A DNA stretch of 64,000 nucleotides from Buddleja alternifolia (GCA_019426215.1 CM033394.1:44700423-44764422); one strand, 5' to 3'; counted from the stretch's first letter, positions 9,786 through 22,900 are shown. Notes: generated by a model not told the origin, from the letters alone. Translations and numbers: made by a program.

Positions 9786-10375
9786 CTCTATCAATGTATT
9801 ATCGATCCATATATCCCTGACAATGCAGTTTGATGAAATATTTCAAAGGGTTTATTTTATTTTAGGACTTGAATTAGAATAGTTGAGCATCAAAGATTTA
9901 TACGATTGACGCCTAATTATAATTTGGTAAAGCAAATTCTAACAATTAGCTCTTTTTGTGGATACAATTTAATGAGCAAAAATGCTTCGTGGCTACAACT
10001 TATAATATCACATGAATTACATCAATAATTAACTATTTCTTCATATCATATTAATTTATGTATGTATCTTTTGTATTTGTAATTGATGACAATTGCATGC
10101 ATTTTTTATGAAGGTTGCCGTAGTTCGTCATGATTTGTGTATCAAGTTCAGATTTTGGTGTTTGCGACAAGCTGTGGTGTTGATGAAACCAAAAAAAAAA
10201 AAACAAAGACAAGCTGTGGTGTTAAAACATGGTGGTGTCCCAACAAATCTTGAGTTCGTTCCTAGGGGCATTCGGGACTTAGGGTTGATCTCCATATATA
10301 TATATATATATCTATTACATGTGGGATGAAGATCACTCAGGACTTCAGGTCACCGGAACCCTAAGTATCACCCCA
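9786..10375. other. Intergenic
   Basis: No gene or element was recognised apart from a short (TA)n run near 10293-10311. Confidence 0.4.
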
Positions 10376-10925
10376 CACTACAAGAAAATGTATTTCTTAT
10401 GACAAAAGATTTAGTAATGAAGGCATTATTTGTCACAAGAACTAGATTTCTCGTAACAAAGTACATTAATTGTTAACCACAAGTCGATTTTTCATAACAA
10501 ACATGTTCATTCGTTACACAAACAAAATCTTGTCACAAAAAAATTTATTTTTAGTAACAAAGACTATAAATCGTCACAAAACTTAAGTTATCGTCACGCA
10601 AAGTAAAAAACAGATTTCAATTTAAATTATTTCGTAACAACTTGTTCATTTTCTCGTAACAAATTTTGATATTGTTTCACTAAGTTCATCTGTAACAACT
10701 TTAGTTCCTTACAAAAAATTTAGATTGTTTGAGCAATTTGTTAATACTTTTGACGGTAAAATAGGAGCCCAATTTTTTATTTCCTAATCCTTTTTTTATT
10801 TTTCTAAATAGTAACTCTTGGTTTGCTGATTATTACATAAATTTCTTTGTTGACATTGATCATTAGATTAAACTTCATTATGATAGCTAATTATTCATTT
10901 TAGATTAGGATTAAAGTAATGCTGG

Positions 10926-10959
<34 letters not shown>

Positions 10960-11020
10960 ATAACAAGTATATTATATGATTATTGAAATAGTATTTGTCA
11001 TAAATGGGTACCTAAGCCCT

Positions 11021-11345
11021 ATGGGTGACCAACGAGCGTAAAAAGCTCGGCTCGAGCTTGAAAAGTTGAGCTCTGAGCTTGAGCCGAAAAAGGGAAGGCT
11101 CACGAGCTTGAATAAAAAATAATATTTTATTTATTTATTAATTATTATATATAACATAATATAATATTAACTCATTTATTGATGTATACATATATATATA
11201 ATAAAATATTATATTTTTATAAATATTGATATATTTAATCTTTATCATGATTATATTTAATAATATATATTAATACAAAATTAAGAATATATTAATAATG
11301 AAATTATTTTTTTAGCTTGAGTTCCACTCATGGGCACCCCTACAG
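11021..11345. mobile_element. hAT-type MITE nested in the CACTA element
   Basis: Flanked by the 8-bp duplication TAAGCCCT (11013-11020 and 11346-11353). The left end GGGTGACCAACGAGC and the complement of the right end (GGGGTGCCCATGAGTGG) form imperfect inverted repeats, and the subterminal part contains gctcggctcgagcttg. This type of end is widespread in plant hAT MITEs. Confidence 0.7.
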
Positions 11346-12968
11346 TAAGCCCTAAACCCTAGACTCAAAACCCTAAACTCTAAACTTTAAATGATGAGAG
11401 ATAAATAGTTTTTGGAACTCAAGATATATTACAAAATACTTAACATTGTTAACTGAATTCATTTTTGAATCTTGTGGTTTGGATGATATATATATTCTAA
11501 AATTTAATTTGATACATTATCCAATAACTTATAATTTACGTATAACACGTATTTTGTCTCAACCTTTTAAACATGACGTGTTTCTATAGATGAATATGCA
11601 AATTACTTTAAAATTCATCTCGGAGATAGAATATAAAATTATTTTTTATCTTAATATTGAATAAAAATCACAGATGAAAGGGAAATTAGATTAAAAAATT
11701 TAATTCATATTAATCTTAATTATATTAAATCAACAATGCTAATATGTAAAAGCAAAACTAATAATGTGCATTAGAAGAGTCGAACCTGAGGCATTTCACA
11801 AAAGTTGCATGAGGAGTGCCACAACACCAGGCCGCTTTTTGGTACTAATAGCCTTATATATACTTGCTCAAGAGTCAAGATACAAACGATAAATCATTTG
11901 AGACTTTGAAAATTTCACAGAAACCTTCAGCCCTAACTCGAACGCCCACCATTACTGCTGCTGAAGCACCCAGCTCTGCCCTGCTTCTAACCACCGTCGT
12001 ACGCCGCATCTCCTCTAGATCCGGCCGCCTCCGCCGCAAGATCTCTTAAGTTTTTCAAGTACATTTTCGCCAAAAAATAACGGTTTAAACATTCATATTC
12101 AGTTAATGGTGGTGGAATATCTCAATGGTGATGGATAAATGTTTTAATTTGTGTTTTCTTTAAGATTAGGGTTTTCTTTTTGTATGTGGTAAAATTTCGT
12201 ATACGGAATTGGGGGTTGAATTAGTTTTTCTTTAAATCAATTTTCTCTACATAGGATTTACTGCTGGAAATGTTAATGTTGCTATCCCACTTGAGTCTAT
12301 TTATGCTAATTTCTTGCTTTAACAATATCCCCCAATTTAACCACTATGAATGATGCTACTTTCTTTTATAGAGTTTTTGTGTTATGGGAGCTTGAAGGGT
12401 TGGTTTTGGTGTTTTAAAAAAAATCCCTTTATTATTAAGTTGTTGAATGAGATAGATATATTTTCTTGAATGACTCGAAATTAACCTATTTGTGTTGGAT
12501 GAGGATAAAATTCACGGCCTTATAACTAAATATCAGCAAATTTTGGGCATACACTGTGGAAGATGTAAGACTACACTTAAACGAACAAATTGAGAAACTA
12601 GAACATATATACTCGAATAACTATAGAAGATAAGTAGTCTAAATAGAAAAATCCAATTGTAGCCAAGTTCATATTATTTGGTAATGAAATTTTTAATAGC
12701 TATAAGATGGAAATAACTTCATCTTAATCAATCTCATATTGTGAAACATAGTAGAAGAATTTGAAGTGTTATTCCTTTTTATTACTGTAAGACTATAAGT
12801 GTTTAACCACTTGTCTTTTATGGTGTTTTTCCCTTCTTGCTCCATCCATAAGCCACAATCTACACTATCTTTCTTAATGGATTATTTTATATGTGGTAGC
12901 TATATATGTCATTTGAAGTCAAACTGAATTTGAGAAACCAAGTTACATTTGTCTCTTTTAACTATTGT

Positions 12969-13125
12969 GGGGTTCTCCTATTGAAGCATTAATCCTAAGT
13001 GAAGAAGATGATGCTAAGTACTATGTTGCTTTGATCATTTTGACTGTTGTAGGGGTATACTAGTGAAGCATTAATTCTAAGTGAAGAAAATGATGCTAAG
13101 TACAAAGTTGCTTTGATTATTTATC
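12969..13125. repeat. Direct repeat of about 80 bases inside the CACTA interior
   Basis: The stretch with gaagcattaatcctaagtg, gatgatgctaagtac and gttgctttgat (about 12975-13040) recurs at about 13057-13122 with a few differences. It is a local tandem duplication; no function is suggested. Confidence 0.6.
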
Positions 13126-14479
13126 ATAATAGAACAATTTGAAATGATTAAACTTATATGATATAGTAGTTAATACACTAATAGCTACTAGTTCGCATAC
13201 CATAGAAATTAGTAAGAAATGAAACATTACCTGCATCCAAAGAACATATCTTATCCTCCCAATTCAAACGACATTCTCATTTTCATTCTCGTTTCCTTAA
13301 CTGAACATATATTTATCATGTCTGCTTTCTTTATGAATTGGTGAGTTTTATTGAACTTGATGCACTTAGAATAGATCTATCTTATGCCTCTTAAAATTGA
13401 AAGTATCCTCTTACCTATATGTTGTATGTGTATGTTGTACGTCCGTGTAGAAGATAACAAAGTGAATCAAAAATAGGAAAAGATGGGCAGATAGTCTTGT
13501 TATGTGAATATGTACTTTCTAGAATTTTTTGTCAAAATTCAATTTCTTTCTTTTCACCTTATTCCTAAGTCCATATTCTTGTACTTTGTTTCATGTTTAT
13601 GCACCACTAAGTTGTTGAAATTGTTTGTGTTTCTTTTTACATTTTCAGGTTCTATATTTTGTTGAATTTTGAACCCTGGTACTATCTGCAGATTTTTGGA
13701 GTAAATGACCCAAACGTCATGCATGCACTTCCTATTTCAGAAACTCATATGTTTTTTGATCACTCAGTGAATCTTCAATGATACTCATTTGGAACATACA
13801 ACTACTTTTTGTCACATACTTTGTCTTTCTATAGTGTCCCATTGGTGCTATTACGTTACAATTTCTCTATAATATTCTTTTGTAACAACTAGGATGATCC
13901 TTTTAGTTTGGGTTGTGCTTATTAATGTATTCAAATTGTTATTGTTGCAGGATATATGTATGTATGTTTACGAAATTCTTTATCAATAATAATTAATTCA
14001 CTTTTTTTAATGCAAAAAATATTGGCAAAAAAGAATTACTGAGAAATCTGTAATTCTCATATTTACTTTTTGTGACAAAAATACTATTACATTATACATT
14101 ATTATTAATAATAATTTATATCTGGTAAGGACTAAACTTGTTACAATAACTATTTGTAACAAAGTCACTATTACGAAAATCATTTTAAAGAAAATTATAA
14201 AATTCACTTTTAGAAACGAATAGTTTTTTTTGTAACGTCACGGACTAGTTTTTGTAATGACAAAATCGTTACTAAAACCTATGATGTTGTGCGGAATCAA
14301 GTTTCGTTGTGGATACATTTGTAATGACGTTGAATGTTTATTTCAAAAACTTCTAGGGACGGGCTTTACAATACAAACAATTGTGACAAAAGCTTTGTTA
14401 CAAAAAGTATTAACGACGAAAATGGCTTGTATTGTAATGAATTTTTTCCTCACTAGAATTGAAATTTCTTGTATTGCCA

Positions 14480-15207
14480 AATCTTGCACAATATACTCTA
14501 CAACTTTCACTCGCCAAGCATTTCGACGGCGCGGCCACCGTCACCTTCGACCCTGCCAATATTTAAACTATTTTTATTATATCACCATCAGTTACAATTA
14601 AATAATTGATAGTATATATATAAGAAAGTAAATACAAGAAAATATGATAGGTGACACAAACATACATCGCTACAATTCAAGGCTTTGTGGGCTGTTTTTT
14701 GTGTCTCTAAAGTCAATGGAGGCACATAGTTAAAACAACCCACATAGTCATGGTCGCGTAAAGTCTCTAGACACTATTATGAAAATGTCTTTGTAGATTA
14801 GTTACAAAGGTATTTTTCATCTTTTAAAGGTTGTTTTTACTACCTCCGTAAGTGTAGTTTTGGAGGTTTGTGATCAAATTTAGTCTTCATAGCTTAATCT
14901 AAACGAGACACTTATCAAATGCCTCTAAAGATAATGAAAGAGTCACCCGCAATGCTCATAGATCAGGGAAAATGAAGTAGATAGGCCTGAAATGCACAAA
15001 GGAATAGATGTATATGCTCCATCCAAATACACTATTCAAACCTATGCCTCTCAAACTTGAAATACCTATTTTGCCCTTACTAACATTAAGAGGTACATAC
15101 TTTATCACAATACTGCGATACGAGGGGTTATCCAAAGTCTTGCGCAAAAGTCCCTATGCTTTCAAATTATTTATCTTTAGCCCCCCAACTTTTTAAAATG
15201 GTTTATT
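14480..15207. other. Intergenic between CACTA and pararetrovirus copy 2
   Basis: No gene is supported. The left border of pararetrovirus copy 2 lies somewhere in 14950-15207. It lacks the leader seen at 1792-2180, so copy 2 is 5'-truncated or rearranged here. Confidence 0.4.
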
Positions 15208-15857
15208 TTGGGCCCAAAAAACAACAAAAACATAAAAAAAAAATTGCGAGAAAATTACATGCCTATACCCTCTCATTTTTTAATCTCGTTTATTGATTGT
15301 CTAAATACATTAGAAAATTTAGACTATAATAATCCAGAAATAATATTAGAGTTACGAAATCAATTAATAATTAGAAGAGATAATTGGATCAATACTTATT
15401 TTAACTTACCTAGATTACGAGATCACCAAAACTATATTAAATTCCTTTTAATCTTGAATATATTAATAACGGCCTTTTATTAAAATAAATCCTTCTAATT
15501 TTAAAAGATTAAATTATTTAGATCTTGAATATAGTTTAGCTGATAGGTCAATAATATCTTTAGATAAACATAAATTTATTTGTAGATTTGGCTCAAGTTT
15601 TAAACATAATTTACATTAAGAACATAAACATTTAAATAGTTTAATAGATCTATTTATATCCCTAGCGTCAAATTTAGAATTAAATAATAATAAAGTTCAC
15701 AATATATTAGAATCATTAAAAGAAGTCATTTTAATAAATAGAGGAATAATAAAAAGAGTTAAAAGTAATAATTTAGACTGTATTAAACAACGGTCTGAAG
15801 AAACACTAAAAGTGGTCAAAAAGTATAACAAGATTTTCCCTACTAAAGTGAGGTAAT
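15208..15857 (+). pseudogene. Pararetrovirus ORF1 remnant
   Basis: The first open piece is 15208-15483 (91 residues, K/N/I/L-rich). After a stop at 15481 the similarity-type composition continues in another frame to about 15855, with an in-frame stop near 15618. A frameshift plus point stops are therefore likely. No domain is recognised; its place as the first ORF before a small coiled-coil protein matches ORF1 of badnaviruses and tungroviruses. Confidence 0.5.
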
Positions 15858-16012
15858 AGAGTTAAAATATTGCTTAGAAAACAATAAGCTAAAACAAATA
15901 GAAATCGAAACTAAGAAACCTTAAGTCAAGTAATTGAGAAAATAAATAAATTTGTATCCCAAATTTTAGAGACTCATAAAATTCTAAAAAATATAAAACG
16001 AATAGTTAGTGG

Positions 16013-16351
16013 ATGAACAATTTAGAAAATAGATTAGAATATAAGAAGGCAATTGAATTAGCAAATACTTATTTAAGTACAGAATCAAGATTTACTACCT
16101 ACCAAGGAAATAGTAATACAGACAAATTGTATCCTAAACTTTGGAACATTCAATTCAATTTAATTTTACAAATATTTGAAAGACTAAATAAATTAAAAAA
16201 TAAAATTGAAAGGTTAAGTAATAAAATTGATACTGTATCTCAAGTAATTAAAGGAGATTTACAAGATAGTTTAGAAGAAAAATTAGCAGATTTAAAACAA
16301 GACGAGTTAGAAAAACCTAAGAAAGAACCTAAAAAATATATATATTGGTAA
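16013..16351 (+). CDS. Pararetrovirus ORF2-like coiled-coil protein
   Basis: 112 residues, open. The ATG at 16013 overlaps the TGA of the preceding frame (ATGA at 16013-16016), the overlap type that badna- and tungroviruses use for leaky-scanning translation. The C-terminal half (about residues 58-105) has heptad-like L/I spacing with many K, E and D, predicting a coiled coil, and ends in a lysine-rich tail. In the related genera the second ORF encodes a small virion-associated DNA/RNA-binding protein; that role is inferred by position. It is embedded in a decayed provirus, so expression is doubtful. Confidence 0.5.
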   Translation: MNNLENRLEYKKAIELANTYLSTESRFTTYQGNSNTDKLYPKLWNIQFNLILQIFERLNKLKNKIERLSNKIDTVSQVIKGDLQDSLEEKLADLKQDELEKPKKEPKKYIYW

Positions 16352-16353
16352 AA

Positions 16354-17750
16354 ATGTTACGAAGATCATTTAGTGGAACTAGTATAACTATAAATGAATC
16401 AAAAGATAAAGAAAAAGGAAAAATAAGTAATACTTTCACTAAAAGAATATTTAGAGGATCAGGAAGCCAAAGCTCAGCTAGAGAAGCAGAATTAGAAGAG
16501 ATTAAAAATATAGAAGAAAATCTTTATTTATACAATAACAAAGGAATAGATAAGTTAAAACCTAAAACGTTATACCAAGTAGGAAAAATAGATTTTAAAA
16601 TGCATTTAGTTAAAAAAATTTAGAGAAAAAGAAGTTAAAGTTACAACAAATGTTGGAAATATAAGCTTAGTCAGTCAAGATTGTACAAAACAATTAACAC
16701 AGTTGAAACCAAAATATATACATTAGGATTAATAATTATAGGAATAAAATGATTAACTAGAAAAGGAACTGGTGGGAAAGTTTTAGTTTTATTATTAGAT
16801 AAAAGTTGGTCTGATGCTAAGAGAGCAGTATTCGATAGTATGAAGATAGATATGAATAATAATATAGGAATATTTTATGTAGCTCCAAATATGATGAAAA
16901 TCATTAAAGATATGAGTAAAATCACTATAGGATTACAAACTAGAGGATATGAAATGTATGATGGTAATAATTTGGTAATTTCTATAGCATTTTTAGGAAG
17001 AGTAAATAATAATAGTTTTCCTCAGTATAAAATTAATATATAGATGGAATAATAGATGGATTAGCCTCAGTAAGAGTGAAAATGATTAAACCTTTAAATA
17101 TAGATAATAGCAATTTAAGTGGAGAAGAATGAGAATTAATTAAACACTTAGAAGAAAATGACACGATTAAGATTCCAAAAGAAAGTGTGATGTATACAAA
17201 TAGTAGAGGTCAAACTTCTATTAGACATCTTGATTACCAAAAGCATGATCTCAAGGAAAATTTAGAAGATTTAGAAGAAGAAACTGATAATGAAACAGAA
17301 ACAAGCTATATGAATATTATAGAAGAAGAAGTAATGATATAACTCGCAGATTTGCAAAGTGGGAAATAGAATTTGACATAGAAAGCGAAGAAGAAGAGTA
17401 GGATATAAAAGAAATAGATAAAGAGATTAGACAATTAGAAAGTCAGCTTAAAAATGATTATAGACAAAAAATATAAAAGAAATATTAACAAAAAATTTTG
17501 AGATAAATAATTTAAGAGGATTAGTAGATAAAATGTATTTCGAAACAATGAATTTAGATATAAATCTAGAATCAGCTGAAGAAGAATTTAAATAACATTA
17601 TAATATTGATTTAGTGGACGATATATGCTCAGGAAAGGTAGAATTTGAAAAATTCTTTAAAGAAAAAAGTAGTAATGGAATAGCTTCTAGGGCCAAGTCA
17701 AGCAAGTACGAGTAGTGTTCCGGGAAAAAGAAGCAGAGTAGAACCAGACT
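16354..17750 (+). pseudogene. Pararetrovirus polyprotein, N-terminus and movement protein, broken
   Basis: An open piece from Met 16354 to 16623 matches the usual N-terminal region of the polyprotein. The piece 16800-17043 carries the 30K-superfamily movement-protein core: a VLLLDKSW stretch, then about 70 residues with GLQTRGYEM and NLVISIAFLGR. Movement proteins of this family form or enlarge plasmodesmal channels for cell-to-cell spread. Stops near 16621, 16752 and 17041 and frame changes separate the pieces. From 17044 to about 17750 an acidic, glutamate-rich linker leads to the coat domain, again with stops. Confidence 0.65.
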
Positions 17751-19283
17751 ATAGTGAAATTCCAGCTAGAAATGTAGAAATTGGGAGACCAGAATGGAAA
17801 AACCCAACATAAGAATATGGATCAACCCAGCCAAATAAATATATATGATTAAGGCAACCCATAGGAAAAACCATGAGTGGAACCATGTTAGTAATTGAAT
17901 TAGAAAGGCCACAGATGTGCCCAGAAGAAGTAAATATATGGGAACAATGTGTAGTAAGACATTGGAAGATAAATAAAAAGACTGATATGGATATGTTTAA
18001 CTTCTTAGAAACATGCTTAGGACCTACAACATTATCTATTTGGCAAAGCAAAAAGAAAAATGATCCGGCCAAAATCAATTAAATAAAAGCCCTAGGAAAT
18101 AATCCTTATAGTTTTACTAGTTTTATTAGAACCTTAATAATAGGAATAGATCCAGGAAGAGAAAGTATATTCATACAAGATACTGCACTTAGAAACCTTG
18201 AGCAACTTACTATAACCGATATGAAATATATTATACCTTTTAGTCAAGATTTCGCAAGATTAATAGCAGAAGCTAACAAAGAATTTGACGAAGAATTATG
18301 TAATAGATATTTTACAAAATTGCCACATGATCTAGGAAAAAGAATACATGAAGAATGGATAAAGAACAATGGTAATATTACAGGATTAGGTATAGGACCT
18401 AGAGTACAATATACTTTCTTTAAGTTTCAAGAATGGTGTAAAGAAGCATTCATTAGAAAACAGTCTTATGAGTTTTGTAGGAACGCTATATACACTCCAC
18501 AACAATATGAACAGAGAAATTATTTTAAACCCAAACGAAAAATATTAAGAAAATTTAATAAACCAAAATTTAGTTTTAGACAATACAAATATGGAAGAAA
18601 ACCCCATAATCATATTAGAAAGCCATCAACTAGGAAATTCACTTGCTATATTTGTGGAGATCCTAAACATTTAGCTAACAGATGCCCAAAAAGACAATTT
18701 AATATGGAAATAGCAGCTATAGCAGAACAACTAGATGAAGATGTAGTAAGTATAGATGGTAATGAAAGTATATATAGTATAGTAAGTGAAGAAGGGCCAG
18801 AAATTTCAAATATAATAGAATACACTTTTATGAATAATTCATGTGATCATAAATATATAAATGGAAAGGGAACTATGAGTATAGCCTGTAGTATTTGTAG
18901 ATTATATGCTGACATGCATGTAAGATATCAGTGTAATATATGTTTTGACGAAATTTGTTTTATTTGTGCTAAAAACGTATATAATATAGAAATAGATGTA
19001 TCGCCTAAACCTAGTAAGAAAATAGAAATGATAGAAGTTCTAAGTCACAAAATAGAAAATTTAGACTTAAGAATACAATTACTAGAATTAAAATTAAAAA
19101 ATAATGAAAACATAAGCAGTGATCAAACTAAAGGAAAAGGTGTAGTTATAGAAGAACTTGATGAACTTAGCCAACAATTAGAAGAAACACATCTACAAAA
19201 TATAGCTTACGAACCTCCAATACAAGTACCCTGTTCTAGTAGTTTAATACTTTTAGATTGTCGAATTTGGTGTAATCAAGGTA
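17751..19283 (+). pseudogene. Pararetrovirus coat-protein domain with two cysteine motifs, broken
   Basis: The capsid core runs from about 17870 through the open frame 18221-19294. A retroviral-type zinc knuckle (C-x2-C-x4-H-x4-C) is at residues 142-155 of that frame (TCYICGDPKHLANRC, about 18644-18685). A second motif of spacing C-x2-C-x11-C-x2-C-x4-C-x2-C is at residues 223-249 (about 18887-18967); this exact spacing is the badnavirus coat hallmark. The coat protein packages viral DNA, with the knuckle binding nucleic acid. A stop at 18080-18082 splits the capsid core. Just before the Helitron the coat frame and the protease frame differ by one, so a frameshift lies nearby. Confidence 0.75.
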
Positions 19284-19952
19284 TCTATATATAATAAAAT
19301 ACAACCTTTAAGACTATCCAAGTAAACGCACATGTGGATGGCCTAATTGAAGTCAATTTTGCAACATAAGTAATTACTATATATTTTTAAAATTGACTGT
19401 GGATAACTATAGTTATTTACTTTATCTATAATAGCGAAATTTAAAAATTCAAAATAAGTTAGTTACCAACATAATTTGAATTCAAATAATTAATAAAATA
19501 TTTTTTTATATCTATTTATCTTATTAATATTTTTTCTCAATCATTTATTTTTTAAAATTTGAAACTAAAAAACGTTCTCAAATCTAAATTTCAGCATAAA
19601 ATTAGGACATCATCAAGATTCTCTTGATTTTTTTTGACTCTTGATTTGTAATCACCGAAAACATATGCATCAAATACCTTTACTTTGGCCACAAAACAAG
19701 GAACTTCAGTTAACATTAATTACTAATAACATTCTAATTGAAATTGAGAGACATAATCAATATGATTTTCCCTATAATTATACACAGATCAATGCTTTGC
19801 TCTGCAAAAGCTATTTCTACATCTAACTCCAATTTCACATTTTCCCACTTCCTACATAAAATTGAGACACTTTAGTTGAGTATTTAACTTTCAAATCTGT
19901 TCAGGGAAGAAATACAAGTTCATTAATGAAGATTCAAGAAGTGAATAATGTG

Positions 19953-20030
19953 GTGAACTCGTGTGTAGCAGTGTACGTGAGAACTAATGTGTAGCAGTGT
20001 ACGTGAGAACTAATGTGTAGCAGTGTATGT
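19953..20030. repeat. 25-base tandem repeat inside the Helitron
   Basis: Three near-perfect units of gtgtagcagtgtacgtgaga plus actaat follow one another; the last is diverged. Confidence 0.8.
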
Positions 20031-21447
20031 ATACTTCAATTTCATTTCTGTTAGCTTTTTATTTAATTAGTGTCATATATATATTTTCCTTTTCATTATC
20101 ATTACTATTTCATTAAATAAAAACTGAACCTATTTTATTTATTTATTTTTTTATATTATTGTGTTTTTCTCACTTAAACTGCCATTTTGAATTTATAGAA
20201 TCGTAACCGATTTTCATCTAACATCTCACGCAGATGGTAAAAAAATATTTGAATATGTTCCTAACATCAAACTCCAGGCCTCTAATGGCTAAATACACTA
20301 ACACTTCGCTGTCTTTACTCCAGGATGTTGCTCTTAATTTTTTTCTTAGAGTAATTGCTTTCTCCTCATTTCCCATGATCAGTATTGAAGAAGAAATATT
20401 TCTCCCCATCATCTTATCTTATCATAAATCACATTATAATTCGGAATCGTTCACATGCCCATAACAATTAATTTATTAGTTGCGGTACTTTGGAGTTTCT
20501 TCTTAATTTATTTAATTTCCTGTCATTATTTTTAGCACTTACTTTGGTTTATTCAGCACCATCATCTCAGTTCTCAAAATGTGGGTAATAAAAGGTAAAT
20601 AATTTCTTTTATGTTTAGTCTTATGCCCCTTTTATTTTCAAAATTAATTGTTCTTCTATTTAACACATAAATTTTCTTATAGTAATGCTAAATGTGAATA
20701 AAGATGTAAAAGAATGATCCATAATGAAGCCAACATACATAATTTTATCTTTGTTTCTAGAGTAATTTCTACTAACACTTAAAAAGTATTATTGTTTCTT
20801 ATTTTTGTCATCAGATTTTTCCTTCTAAACAAATTCCATTCAATTCTACAGGTAAACATGCTATTTCTCATCTCTTATTTCTATTTAAAATATTTTTAAA
20901 CTTTTTATTAAAAGTTCAAAGTACTTCTTTTCAGTCATACTGTTTATGGTATTAATCTATTTACACGAACACCATTCCATGGCCGTCGATAACTTAAAAC
21001 GCCTAATAATAACTCTTTTATTTTGAGTTGCTTTAATATTTCGCATTTCATATTATCCTTATCTATATTTTGAGTTGTTTTAATACTTTCATAATGCCAT
21101 TTTCTAAAAGAAGTTAATGATGATCTATCTATAGTAGAGCGGTCTTTGACTTTACTTGATTGAAATTTAATTCAATACTAATTTTTTAAAATTTCGAGTT
21201 TTTAAATTTTTATGAAAAGTTTTGATTGGTCGATTTATAAAAAATTATTTGTATTTTAAGTAATAATCATTATTTTATCCAGAATAGATTAGTTAGTTAT
21301 CGACTCATCGTATCTCTATTCTGGCATTACTAATTCGAGTGAGATTTATGTTCCTATCTTCATGGCTAAATGGAATCTTTTTTTCAAATTTAGAATTATC
21401 CAATTTAATAAAATCTACATCTTTTCTAAGAAGACTTAAGACCTACA

Positions 21448-21518
21448 GTTTTTACTTAGTTTTGCGAATATCCCGATATTACAGATTTTACTTAGTTTTG
21501 CGAATATCCCGATATTGC
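21448..21518. repeat. Tandem duplication of about 35 bases inside the Helitron
   Basis: The unit ttttacttagttttgcgaat followed by atcccgatatt occurs twice in a row, separated by a few bases. Confidence 0.8.
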
Positions 21519-22900
21519 CCCAATTTCAGTAGTTCTTTTGGTTTTATATTTATTGTTGTGTTGCAATTTTCTCTTTGAGATGATTTCCTAATTTTTCATC
21601 AAATTTTTTATTTGTTTGATTTAGTTTTTATATCAATTGATGTGAGAAGATTCCTCAAACATTCATTACATCAATTTTCAGTAATTAAAATATATCTTTG
21701 TTTGTGAAGTTTTTCTATTACATAATATGAGAGCAATCAACTTTTTTGAAATATTTTTATCAGGTTTTTCTCTTTATTCATTTTTAGATAATTATTAGGA
21801 AACCAAACCCATTTTTTTATGTATTCTGATTTTTTGTAGAAATCTAACAAGACAACTCATGTTTATGTACTGGTTTATCAGGATTCGAAACAAAATCTTA
21901 TCAACAACAAAAATAAATACAATTAAGTGAGGTCATCACTTGAAATTTTTCATGCGAAAGAAGACTTGCAAAATGAACCATTGAAATATTTCTATCTACA
22001 TTTTTCAAGGTCCGACATTAATATAAGATATTGGATAAAATTAATTTGTCTAAATAGTATTAAATATTTATTTATTTACCTTTATTTGCATGTAATCTCT
22101 TTCATTGTTATGGTAATGTATTAATATTTATTCATTTCTTTGTATTTGCAGATGTAGTAGAAATTTTACAGTTTCATGCTGGGGAATAAAAATAAAATGT
22201 GAAAGGTGTTGAAAATGTTGTAGCGGCGACCATTTTTAAAGAAATGAGAGTGCCCACATGGGTTTACTTTATATTTTTTTATTATTTATTTTCTAGTTCA
22301 AATGTTTAGAGTTCTTTTTTTGATTAAATATCAATTTTATAAACTTTGGAAATGTCAAGTACTTTGCCAAAAAAAAAAAAGAATAAATTATGTAATTGTT
22401 AATTGGTAATTGGTAATCTCTTTCATTTATTTTTCATTTTAGAAGTTTTCCTCTTTCATTTTTACATGATAAATACATATGTATGTTTCTTTCTTTGTCA
22501 ATATTTACCCATACATGCATATGACAATATATTTTGAATTTCTTCAACATAGGAATTGATAATTTTTATTAATATTCAATATAATAATTATAAATTACTC
22601 TTTCATCATAATTATTTAAGTCCAAGTTACCGAAATTTTTTTTATTTTGTTCTTTTTTCTATTTTTGTAAAAAATTCAATGAACAAAATTGAGTAAAACA
22701 AAATTGAGTAAATTCTTTTTAATAATGATGATAGTTACCTCTAATTTTATCTTTCAATATTTTGTTTATTAAATTTGGCAATAATGTACTACTTTTTTTT
22801 GTAGATTATAAAGAAACAAATTATGCAATGATAGGCATATTTTTAACTTTTTTTTTTTACATATTCAGTATCCCGTGCCTTGGCACGGGGTTACATCTAG

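Larger units (their letters stand above)
10376..14476. mobile_element. CACTA (En/Spm) transposon, non-autonomous, decayed
   Basis: It begins CACTACAAGAAAATG and ends TTTCTTGTATTG, with CCA duplicated on both sides (10373-10375 and 14477-14479). The right end has T where CTTGTAGTG is expected. Both subterminal regions (10395-10720 and 14040-14440) are full of short TCGTAACAAA / TTTGTAACG-type words in opposite orientation, as in CACTA elements where transposase binds. No transposase frame is present. The interior holds a hAT MITE, a diverged telomere-like CCCTAAA stretch at about 11348-11390, and unexplained sequence around 11864-13970 that may be captured host DNA. Confidence 0.7.
19284..22900 (+). 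mobile_element. Helitron, non-autonomous, inserted in pararetrovirus copy 2
   Basis: It starts TCTATATATAATAAAATAC and ends with a hairpin (CCCGTGCC-TT-GGCACGGG, 22872-22889) ten bases before a terminal CTAG (22897-22900). Host A precedes it (19283) and host T follows (22901), the rolling-circle Helitron signature, without target duplication. No Rep-helicase frame is present. Internal tandem repeats lie at about 19960-20030 and 21448-21518. The viral reading resumes immediately after the T. Confidence 0.9.

Noticed and set aside
11348..11390. Telomere-like CCCTAAA repeats
   Set aside because: Only a few diverged units inside a transposon; too short and irregular for a telomere or a functional interstitial array.
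22762..22900. N-terminal extension of the viral protease frame
   Set aside because: These bases are the 3' end of the Helitron, including its hairpin, so they are not viral coding sequence.
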